From: Echinometra lucunter
Lineage: Eukaryota > Echinodermata > Echinoidea > Camarodonta > Echinometridae
Length of the DNA: 64,000 bases
Assembly: GCA_029962745.1 (NCBI GenBank)
Contig: CM057156.1
Location: 27,594,731-27,658,730 of the forward strand
Direction of reading: 5' to 3'
The first letter of the stretch is position 1; the number at the start of each line of letters is the position of its first letter. Positions 44,901 to 56,900 of the stretch are shown here, piece by piece. Position numbers and translations under genes: made by a program. Below the pieces are notes generated by a model that ran no database searches, had not been told where the DNA came from, and saw nothing but the letters and a program-made list of their open reading frames with translations.

Positions 44901-47900
44901 TTATTATTTCAGTAAGGTAACTGCTAATTATATTTTTGAAAATCACTAAAGATAACATTTGTATAGTGCTTAATGTACTTTTTGTTTTTAAGCGCTTACA
45001 TATCAACAAATTAATTAAACAACTTATAAAGAAAAACTTCGGCAATAAACAAACATAAAAAATGAAAACATGCATAGAATACATAGAATGAATTGAATGA
45101 AGAGACAGTGTTGTGAGAACAATGCTTTGGTGTGAGAACAGGTACCATTTTACAACTTATTATTGTACAGTGAAACATGCTTTAGCAATTACCTGAATGT
45201 ATAGAAAGACCACTTAGGAAGACCATACTTCAGTATTCCTTGAGTAGTGTTTCTCATTGAAACCACTTGCTGAAGGAAACTTTTCTTGTTTCCTCCAGGC
45301 AGTCTTTATTTTTGCAGCTTATACTGTACAAATGATAATTAAAAAAAAAAAAAATTATTGTGAGTTAAAAGAAATTAAAAGGGTCCTGCATTATTGCAGG
45401 GTTGAATGATAGCAAACCAATTTCCAATTTTTGTCCCTATTCACACTGAAGTACAGTAATCAAAGCTGTGTAATTATGAGCATTTCATCCATAATGATCA
45501 GCTGTGGAACCACCTGACAGTTCTTGATGAGTTAGGGGGATCGGCATGACTGCAGAGACTGAACTGTAAACCTGTGTTTCCTAACCACAACTCTTCCACA
45601 GAACAGACAGTTACTATTGAGCCTTGTTCACATATGGTGCGGTTAACCATCAAAATAAAACAAAACAAAACAAAACAAATTAGTGTTCATGCTGTTCAGA
45701 ATATGTAAGTAGACTGTTACCTCCAAGGTACATCTTGACTTATGATGATCTAATCAAAAGGCTCTGTTTTTTCCCCTTCTAAATTTGATGGCAAAGAAGA
45801 GAGCCAATACAATGTATTAACAGCTTCTATAACTTAGTTTTGTTTAATTGTTCTTTCATATTTAAACTTTATTTAATGAAATCATAATTTCTTTTCCAAT
45901 TACAGTTTTTGTTTATATACATGTGTATTTAAAAAAAAAATTATTTGAAAAGTTTCTGACTTTTTTCTATATTCATTTTTCTAAGGCATTACTGTCATTG
46001 AATTTTCCCCCCCTTATTATCATTTGAATAATTTCACTTTTCACTTATTTTGATTAGTAACTTTAATTGTGCTCACCAACTGTGGGATGTTGAATTTCCA
46101 CAAACAGAATATTGCATCTTTTTGTATTTACAGAACTCGGACCTGCAGGCCCAAATAGCCAAACTACGAGCCCAGCTTGAGAAAGGGGAAGCTGATAAGC
46201 AGAATGTAGAATATGAGTTAGCGGTAGCAAAGCAGTCAGTTAGCAGAGAGAAGATGGGCGCATCAGAGAAGGAACAACAGCTGAAGGGCATCATCACTTC
46301 CCAAAGTGGTAATGGTGATGATTACGATTGATTATGAAAAGTGATTGGTTTATGTGATGATGGTAATAGTGATGGTGAGGAGGAGGAAGAGGAGGGAGAA
46401 GATGAAGAAGCAGAGGAGGGGGAAGGACTAGGAGAAGGAGAGGAAAAGGAACAGAAGAAGAGATAAATGATGGAACATACACTGATGTTTTTATTCATGG
46501 AGATATGATCCTCCATATACACTATCCTGTTATAGGATATTACGGTTACCCTGAATATCTCAGGTCAGTAGTATAAAGGTTAGTAATGAGGATGGTTTAA
46601 AAATGATGAGATCCTTGATTTTTTTGAGAGCTGACTTGCCTTCAGGCATTTATTTTGCTAACATGTATCAAATCAGATAGTGCTAATGACTGGTCATTAG
46701 CATTTTCTAATGACCAGCTTGGTAATCATCTTAACCTAACCTTGTCAGTAGACTCCTTATATAGCATTTGAGATGAGGGTAATTTACCAAATGACAAGGA
46801 TCTACATCACACTTTTATGAAAATAAATCATACTTTTCTTATGTTGAGGAATATTTTAAACTTGTATCAGTCTAAAGGTACAATACTGGTTTTTGATCAT
46901 TCTTTACTACCTGCACTAGTTTAGATTATTCTTATATTTTTGTCTTTCAGAGAAACTATCCACCCTGAGTGCTCAGGTTCAAGAGCTTCAGATACAGTCC
47001 AGTCAACATGAGAGAGAGATGGTGAACGTAAAGAATAAACACCAGCGTGAACTGGATGAACAGGTACCATCTAACATATCTTCTATAAATTTCACTTATT
47101 GTTGCCTTTATGAAATATGGGAATGTTGATAAGGAACTAACTTATTTATGTAAGAGTACTTAGGTAGCTTAGCGAGACTGAGTGGTACGAAAGAACACTT
47201 AAACAATGCAAAATGCATATTGTCTGTATTGTTTGCGTTCTGGACGCGTCTTTTTGCACCATTCCATTCCGCTAAGCTACCTTCATCCTCTGTCAAGCTG
47301 TTGAGTCCTTTACTCCTAACTTCTAATATTTGCAAGCACTGTATGTATATGATCCTGAAATGCTGCAATTATTAGAACTATTAACATAAAGGACAAATGA
47401 TACAGGACATCCTATTACGTTGACAACACATACGATTGGCAGGCTACAGAAAAGTTGTTAGAATTTCTGCAAGACATCCACTTTGTAGGCTGTTGGTCTG
47501 GTGAACCCTTGATGACCTTTCATAAGGCCCTCTAGTTTGTCAGCTAAAGAAAGATGTGCGATACTTTCATGTAGGATACAATGCCAGAGAATTTCCATCC
47601 CAATAGATTGATAACAAGCTATTGCCTTTTTTTGAATGATAAATTTGTCGTAGTGTGGTACACATGTGCCAGAATTTATTTGGCAGTCAGAGCAAATTAG
47701 GTTATTTTAAAGATAATGGGTGAATGTTGTTAACTGAATATAACTCTTTGACATAACACACTGGAACAGTGTTTGTGAAATATACAAAATATTGATTCTC
47801 TTCATTCATAGGCATCATATTTCTAGAACAATATGAAAATGAGCAGCATATTTTGTATTGAGAAATTTTTTTTGTTAATTTTCAATATGAGTAGAAGCAA

Positions 47901-50900
47901 TCTATTCGCACAGAAGTATGAATATTTCATATGATCATAGATTATGAAAAGAATGATTTCAAAGGAATTCCATATATTTGTCACTACCTCTTTTCATGAA
48001 CTGTTTTCTTATATCCTATACCTAACCATTTTGTATTGATTTCAATATGTATTTACAGAATCAAAATTGTATCTTTAATTTGCCAACTTTCTATGTATTA
48101 GCAAGAGTAATGTGGCATATGACAGGATACCTGTTGTTTAAAATTGCTGTTGCATGTGATGACAAGTATTTTTCATAAAATCTGGCAGAATTGATGTTTA
48201 TAAAAGACATTTCAGCATGAAGAAGGGGTAATGTCAGCAAAGGGTTCATTTTGTTGACCCACTTTTAGTTTGAACTCCTGCCAGGAGTATCCTTGGGCTT
48301 GATTTTCTGTACAGTTGCCTTAAAACTTGTGTTGACAAATGGTAGATTCATCATTCATAAAGGTCTTGTAGTTTGTTTTACTGAAAGTTTTTGTATCTCC
48401 TTTGTTGAAAAGGCAACAGAAAAAAAAAACCAAAAAAAAAAAAACATAGACATTAACAAGTCTTAGAATTGAACTTAGGTAGGGTTAGTAATGAACATGT
48501 AACCCCCCCCCCCAAAAAAAAACCAACCAAAAAACAAAAACACATACTGTATGTGACATCTTATAGTCATAATAGAGGCTACATTTTTTTTTTTGTAATC
48601 TGAGAATGGAATAATAAACCTTGCAGAAGAGTAAAACCGTTACAGCTGCTGGTTTCTAGAAACCTTGCTCATATATGATGAAGTTTAATGCCTCAGACAA
48701 AAAAAGTTGCTGCTTATAGCAAAAATGATTTTAAAATAGAATGCCATAAGCATAGCCATGGTGCATTCTTTCTCCTCTATTCTTATTGTATGACTTGGAG
48801 CATTTGTGCCCTTTTTGGCATACAGCCGCATTTTCATCATTCCCAACTTCCATTCATTTTATTTACATGTAAAATGATTTTTTTTTTCCTTGCTACTACT
48901 GTTTTTCTTTGAGGTAGATTACTTCATCATATTGGAACAAAGTTTTATATTCTTATGTAAATTACTGATGGCTTAGATCCTAATGGAATTTCACCATCTA
49001 TTCCAGGAGAAGCGTCTTGCAAGTATGATCGCCGAGAGGGATGTTCTCCAGACAGCCAAAGAAGAGATTGAACAGGTCTTCCATGAACAAGAAAGGTAAG
49101 TACAGGATCTATTTACTGAATATGTTTCACTTCTTTATCCGCATTGATTAATTTTAGAGGTACAGCAGTCTTAAAGTTAGATTTCATAATGTTAATTTGA
49201 TGTCAAGAGTGTGTTTGATCTATGCATTGTCTACTTGTTGCAAGAACAGGAACAAAGAAGAAAAAGATGAACAAAAACAACGACAACCTCAAGTGATAAA
49301 AATCATTTACAGCTTGCTTTTTAAGAGTTGCTTTGATAATTCCCCCCGTGGATATGGAAAGAAACTGTTTACGAGATATTTTAGTCACTGTTTATCATGT
49401 GTAGTCTGTCTAAATGAACTGGAGATGTTGGTATTGAATTGAGATTTCCTTCCCGTGCACTTCCATCTTCCCTTCAGTTTGTACTCCGATGCTCAGGAGA
49501 AGATCGCAGAGCTGCGAATTGAGAGGGATACCCAGACCCAGACGGTCAGACAGCAGCTTCATGATCTCCAGGTGGCAGCTGAAAGGGATGAATCTGCCAA
49601 GAGAGAATTAGCAGTCAGTAGAAAATTGGTTTCTCCCAGTGTACCCCCCCCTGATCCCATTCCCCTGGGTTCTATGACACATGCGTTGGCGACAGTTGTG
49701 CTGCTGTCAATTCTTTTCTCATTCATGACAAAGGGTCCACACTGTGCGGTGTTGCCCAATAACTTTTGATGCAGAGTCCTAGAAAGAGATACCAAATACA
49801 TGAACAGAAAAGAACAAAACACTCTTCACATGCTGTGCCTATTTTAGTTCCATCAGTATTTGTGTTTAAGAGGGTTTGATGCCTAGCTATGAGCCCAACA
49901 TGTGACCATTACCCCATCCCTATTTCTTTGACAAAATACCTTCTGGAGCAAATGTTGCTACAGATTATATATCACCCTAAAAAATTGCCCTTATGTTTTG
50001 TGATATATTAGTTCTTTTTGTTTTCCAGCCAGTTAGATATGTTTTAGGTTCTGTTGTCTGACAGTGGCTGTTATAAATATTGTCTAAATTGTCTAAAAAA
50101 GTTATATTTTTTCCACTTTGATTTGTATATAGGCTGCCAAAGAGGAAATCAAAGAAATGCAGGAGAGAATAGAAAAGGAGAGAGCTGCTCATACAGAATC
50201 TAAGTTTAACTTTGAAATAGTCCAGGTGAGTATACATCATACATTTTTACATCTTATAGTAGGATATTTCAGTCATATATTCAGTCATTTTGAAAGAAAA
50301 AAAAATAGAATGGAAGTCTTGGTGAATTACATAGTCTTCTTTGAAAATCACTTGTAAAATATAGTCAGGGACCATATCAAATAAACTTGACAATTCAAAC
50401 AGGTTTAATCCATGTTAAAATATGTTGGAAACATAATGTGTTAAGAAACATGTTGCCTGTCATAGCATCCATTTGCTACTTGCCAACATTATTTGTGACA
50501 CAAAATACCCATCTTTTAGTATGATTTTTATAACTTATTTATCATTTTATCTTTTGCTAGGATGTTAAATAGAAACCAACTATAATGGAGTGTAATATGT
50601 ATTGTGCAGTCTATATCCTGGATGCAGTTCAACTAATAACTGCAAGTGGTTGAATGTACAGAGAAAGAAAATAGAAATGATAATGATGAAAATAGCAAGG
50701 CTATTGTATGTGGAATGTAACTTCCACGTCTAGTCAGCTTGTTTTTATGCCTCCGCCCACCGTAGGTGGTTGCCGGAGGCATTATGTTTTCGGGTCGTCC
50801 GTCCGTCCGTCCGTCCGTCCGTCCCGTTTTCGTTCTCGCGATAACTTAAGAACCGTTTGACAGATCAACTTCAAACTTGGCTCATGTATGCATATGGGAG

Positions 50901-53900
50901 GGACAATGATCTGATTAGATTTTGGAGTCTCAAGGTCAAAGGTCAAGGTCATAGAGGTAATAATACACATGAAAATGGCTCGTTCTCGCGATAACTTAAG
51001 AACCATTTGACAGATTGGCTTCAAACTTGGCTCATGTATGCACATGGAAAGGACGATGATCTGATTAGATTTTGGGGTCACAAAGTCAAAGGTCAAAGGT
51101 CATAAAGGTCATTATGTACATAGAAATGGTTTATTTTCACCATAACTCAACAACCATTTGACCGATCAATCTCAAACTTGGCACAGGTATGCATATGGGA
51201 GGGACAATGATCTGATTAGATTTTGGAGTCTCAAGGTCAAAGGTCAAAGGTCATAGAGGTAATAATACGCATAAAAATGGCTCGTTCTCGCGATAACTTA
51301 AGAACCATTTGACAGATTGGCTTCAAACTTGGCTCATGTATGCACATGGAAGGGACAATGATCTGATTAGATTTGGGGGTCACAAGGTCAAAGGTCAAAG
51401 GTCATAGAGGTCATTATGCACATAGAAATGGTTTATTTTCACCATAACTCAACAACCATTTGACCGATCAACCTCAAACTTGGCACAGGTATGCATATGG
51501 GAGGGACAATGATCTGATTCGATTTTGGAGTCTCAAGGTCAAAGGTCAAAGGTCATAGAGGTCATTATGTACATGGAAATGGTTCGTTCTTGTGATAACT
51601 CAGTAACCATTTGACGGTTCAACAAACTTGGCTCATGTATGCATATGGAAAGGGCAATGCTCTCATGAGATTTGGGGGTCACAAGGTCAAAGGTCAAGGT
51701 CAAAGATGTCATTGTATGAATGAAAATAAAGCAACATGAAGTGCCATTTATTTTCTGATCTGGTAATGGCGGAGGCATAAAGTTCGACCACGCGTGGTCG
51801 AAGATTCATCTAGTTTGTTTCTTATCCTTTCTCTTTGCAGTGTCAGAAACGAGATCTGGAGGGAGCCCTCAGTGTTGAAAAGTCTGCCAGGGAGCAAGCT
51901 ATTTACAACATGGATGCCATGAGCAAACAAATCAGGTTAAAATTAACTCATACTCTGTCAGCAAATTATGGGATTTAATAGTTTAAAAAGGTTCTTTGTG
52001 GCAAGCCTGTTTAGTAATATTTCAATATAGTTTAGTGCCAGTCATTTACAAAAAAACATGATCATGTCTAATCCATTTCCAGAGGAAGAATATTGTTGAA
52101 AAGCATAAGAATTTGGTCAGTATGATTCTTAAAGAAAATTGAGTCATGCAAATAATACATGGATGAATATTCAAAAAATAAATTACTAGTTTTCATTTCT
52201 TATCTGATAGGGGTTAAATGTCTTTTTTAAAGCCCTGGATACAACCAGTGCAATGAGAATTCAATTCTCATTCTGTATTTTGTTTTTGAAACAGAGAACT
52301 AGAGGCTGCTTATCAAGAAGAGAGGAGGGAATGTACCTACCAGAAAGAGCAATTCAAAAGGTATGGCCTTTGATAGGGATAGGATTAATGATAATCTTGA
52401 GGTTTGATAATGGAATCATATACCTAGTATTTAGGAAAACTGACTTAACAGTTCACATTCAGAATCGTTCACAATGCAATTTTTTTTTGGACCTACAAGC
52501 TAAAAACAAAAATTCTCATTTTGCAATGATGGTACTGACTATTTGCTTGATTTCCTCACCCTTTTATGCTCATTATTCCCTTTTAAATGAATTGTCTTGA
52601 TTGTATGTTAGATATTTACTGAAAAAATTATAGTTGTGGAAATGAAAAGTAAGTTTCATAATTCTTTTCATTTTTTTCTTTCTTAACTAGAGCTCTTGCC
52701 TTTAAAGCATGAGGTTTTCTTTGAAAGCAGACAAAAATTCAGAGATGTTGAAAGAGTATCGTTTCAGATTTGGAATACTGCTAGGGTAATTGCATTACAT
52801 GTATCACCAGTTTATAAATGACAGTTTAAGGTAGGAAATATGTGTTAGATGGAATGGTATGTGTTATCATTGCAGACTGACAGCTGAGAATGCGACAACC
52901 AAGAATGCTCTTTCAGCAGAGATAGACCAGAAGAGGGAAGTCCTATCAGGGACCTCTAAACAGATAGAACTCTATCAGAAGAACTTTAATGATCTCAAAG
53001 ATGAACTCTCAAGGGTTAGTATGCCTTAAAACTCCTGTACAGTTTTGGTAGGAAAAAGAAAATTGGCATGAAACTTAGTGAATTTAATCTCATAATGTCT
53101 GTCTTGCATAAAAAGATACATGCATGAGATCATCTGATATTCTATTCATGATTTCCAGTGAATATCAGTCTAAATATCTGAAATGAAAACAATGTAATAG
53201 TTACACTCTGCCCTACGCTAAGACCCCTGCACACCGACCGCTCCCTGCACAACAATCACAGCGCTTTGTACACTTGTGAGTTGTTGTATCAAGAGAACTC
53301 TTGTTGGATTAACAAGTGTACAGCCCTGTGTGCCTTTACGTCTTGACCTAAGACCAAAAGAATTTTATGCCTTTTTATTTTTTTAATATTCAACTTGAGG
53401 AGGAAAGAACTTCACAGCATCTTAGTTTTGCTTTTATCTTGCTGCTGAGCAGCTGAAGCAAAAAAATCTGCTCAAAGTTTTTTTCAAGGGCCTACCAAAA
53501 CTGTACACAACTTTTGTAGCAATTTGAAATCAGTCTCCATGAGAATTTCTTTATAATTATGGTTAGGGCTAAAGAAATGATTAGTATCCTATTTTTATTT
53601 TTATGAATGATGCAGCCAATGCAGAGATGTACTTGAACTGATCTCAAAATGAATACTGTCAATTTATGGTTGTAGAAAATATTATGGTTGAATTATATGT
53701 GGTAGCTTTTTTTTGTTGAGAAATTTATATTTCAGTCGAGAATATTATTACAAGGTTTCTTGATCATTAGATACATTTTGTGCTTTTGAATTGATTTAAG
53801 TGTCTTATGCAACACAATTTTATTTCTTGTCTGTCTCATTTAAAGATTGATATATGATATTGTTATTTTTGTGTTACTTTTTATTATGTTATATGATTTT

Positions 53901-56900
53901 CTGTAATTTTTTTTTTTGCATTTTTCAAATTTGAGTTTGCTTTGTTAAATATGTATGTACTTGAAAGTGATCTGAATTCTACTGTTGATACATCACTTTA
54001 TTGATAATGTAGCAATAAAGGAACAGATACAACTTGTCAAAGACATACAAAGGCGAACAAGAAAGCCTAGGACTTGACCTGATCAATGGTCAATGCAGGG
54101 CAGGTAACAGAGAGATACAAATCATTGATAGAAACTTCACAATCAGCATTGTAGTTGTACGAAGCAGTAATGTGATAATTGTTATGAAATATGGGAGATT
54201 ATAGAATACACAGTTCATCTTCTTTTTTGCTATCCCTCCTCCCCTTCCCCCTCTGAAAAGAATTAATGTTGAAATAAGATATAGATTCCAAACTAATCTT
54301 AAAATATATTCACAGGCCAAGAAGAGGCAAATCTACCTGGAAGAGACGTATGGAGGATGCATGAAAGAGCTGGAGCTACTCCTCTCAAACTTCCATGTGA
54401 TGGGAGAGGGCAACCTGTGCCCCAAGAGGAAGACTGGTAAAGGGAAGGGGAAAAGGGGTGGAGGAGAGAGTGCTGGGGGTGGAACACAGGAGCTCTCCCC
54501 GTCCCTGGTGCTTGAAACCCTGAGACATACCTTGACAAACTACCAGCAGAGATTGGATGAGACATCACAGGAGGTAAGCATAAGATGATGCTAACAAGGA
54601 GGATAATGATGATGTGGAGGAGGAGGAGGAGGTGGAGAAGGATGTTTGTATTTGATAATGTTGGTGATGAGGAAGAGGATGGTGATGAAATGATACTAGT
54701 GGTAATTATGATGTTGTTGATGATGATGATGGTGGAGGTCATGATAGAGATTATTATAGTGATGGTGATGATGATGATGGAGATCATGTTGAATGATGAT
54801 GATGGTGATGATGATGAAGAAGAAGATAATGAAGACGACAGTGTTGTTATGATGTAATACAGAATAGTGTCATGAAAGAAGAAGTCACTTTAGCATACTG
54901 ATACAAACTTGAATTTATCAGTGTCAATGTCTCGATATTGCTCTCTTTCTTTCCCCTCTTAGTTGAAACGTATGAAGCTGATCTATGACAAGCTTGCCAA
55001 TGAGTGTGAACACTACAAAGAAGTCACATATTCTAGAGACCACATGGTCAAGGTGAGTTCGCAAAGAATTGTGATCCATGACAAGCTTGCCAGTGAATGT
55101 GAACATTACAAAGAAGTCACATATTCTAGGGACCACATGGTCAAGGTGAGTTCGCAAAGAATTGTGATCCATGACGAGCTTGCCACTGAGTGTGAACATT
55201 ACAAAGAAGGCACATATTCTAGAGACCACATGGTCAAGGTGAGTTCGCAAAGAATTGTAATCCATGACAAGCTTGCCAATGAGTGTGAACATTGCAAAGA
55301 AGGCACATATTCTAGAGACCACATGGTCAAGGTGAGTTCGCAAAGAATTGTAATCCATGACAAGCTTGCCAATGAGTGTGAACATTACAAAGAAGGCACA
55401 TATTCTAGAGACCACATGGTCAAGGTGAGTTCGCAAAGAATTGTAATCCATGACAAGCTTGCCAATGAGTGTGAACATTACAAAGAAGGCACATATTCTA
55501 GAGACCACATGGTCAAGGTGAGTTCGCAAAGAATTGTAATCCATGACAAGCTTGCCACTGAGTGTGAACATTACAAAGAAGGCACATATTCTAGAGACCA
55601 CATGGTCAAGATGAGTTCGCAAAGAATTGTAATCCATGACAAGCTTGCCAATGAGTGTGAACATTACTAAGAATTCTCTTGTTTCACAGTACATGTGCCA
55701 CCAATGTCAGTACCACTTGAGGCCTATTTTCCAACTCACAGGTCGACAAATGCTTTCAAGATTGTGCACGCTGCGAGTGAGAGTTGACCAATTTAAGGAA
55801 TATTTAACTGATTTAGGGATCCCAAGCGCAGGGAAGAAGAAGAATGAGTTAGTAGTTGGGCCCAGAGAAAATATGAAGTGTTAGAAGTCTGTAATCAATT
55901 AGAGCAGGAGCAAAAAAGGCGACTTGTTTAAGGTTTTAATGGTACTGTTGTCGACCCATCTCACGCTAGAGTGACTGTCGCAACTGAACCGAATGAGGGC
56001 GCAAGGGTTGTGAAATGCTAGAATTGTATCTTCTTCTTTTGTATAATGTAATGAGTTGCAGTTAAAGGGCGAAATGAGTGTTTGGGAGCCAGGCAAGGAC
56101 ATCATCTGGCACAAGGTGGTGTGCCTTAACACGTTGAATCCTTTGCCTGAGATAACTCAGGATGTGGTCTATGAAAAATGCAAGTGATACCAAAATCAAG
56201 CCATGCTCAACGGAACCTTTGTCGTTATTCATAAATTATAAAAATGTGTATGAAATTTTATCTGAATAGTGATTAAAGCATATAGCATAATATCCAGTGT
56301 GCTATTACTTTTAAATCTGAAACTTGTTTTCTGGATGTACTTTTAGAAAACTCTATCCTGTCAAGAGTTGTTTACTAGTACCCAGCAACATGTATTTAGT
56401 GTTTCTTCAACACTAACCAAGCTAATTGTTTTCCTCTTCCCTTCTGTTCATAGGATCTCCAGAGCAAGCTGTCATCAGCTGTCAAAGAGCTAGAGAAGGT
56501 CAAAGGTCAGTACAGTGAGCAGGAGACGACCTTGTCACGTTTGAAGGTCAAGTTACAGAAAGCTCAGCAGGGTCATGAGAGTGAGCAGACCAAGGCGTAC
56601 AACATGGCGGATGAATTCGTGAGACAACTGACTGCACTGGAGAATGAGCAAGAGGTATTGCAGTTACAACTCCATTTTTGAATAACCATGATCACTGTGT
56701 CATCACAATGACCTTTATATATATTTCTTATCTTCTTTGTTTTTACTATTTAATCATTTTAAAGATTGATGGTTTTAATGGTACTAATAGTAATGGTATT
56801 AATGATGATGATGATAATAATGATAATGATGATGATGATGATGATGATAAATAACAGTGATAAGGGGAGGACGAGGAGAGAAAAGAAGGTGAGAAAGGAG

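Noticed and set aside
50782..51778. Related - strand frames (TFDLVTPKSNQII...) in the 1-kb element
   Set aside because: They recur only because the about 150-bp units recur, are short and interrupted, and match no family I know.
54980..55668. CRISPR-like array
   Set aside because: Units are direct 93-bp copies with no unique spacers, in a spliced eukaryotic gene.
54924..55694. 256-codon frame on the - strand opposite the exon 12 array
   Set aside because: It is the complement of the 93-bp repeat, open only because 93 is a multiple of 3. The sense strand has the conserved exon, acceptor and donors.
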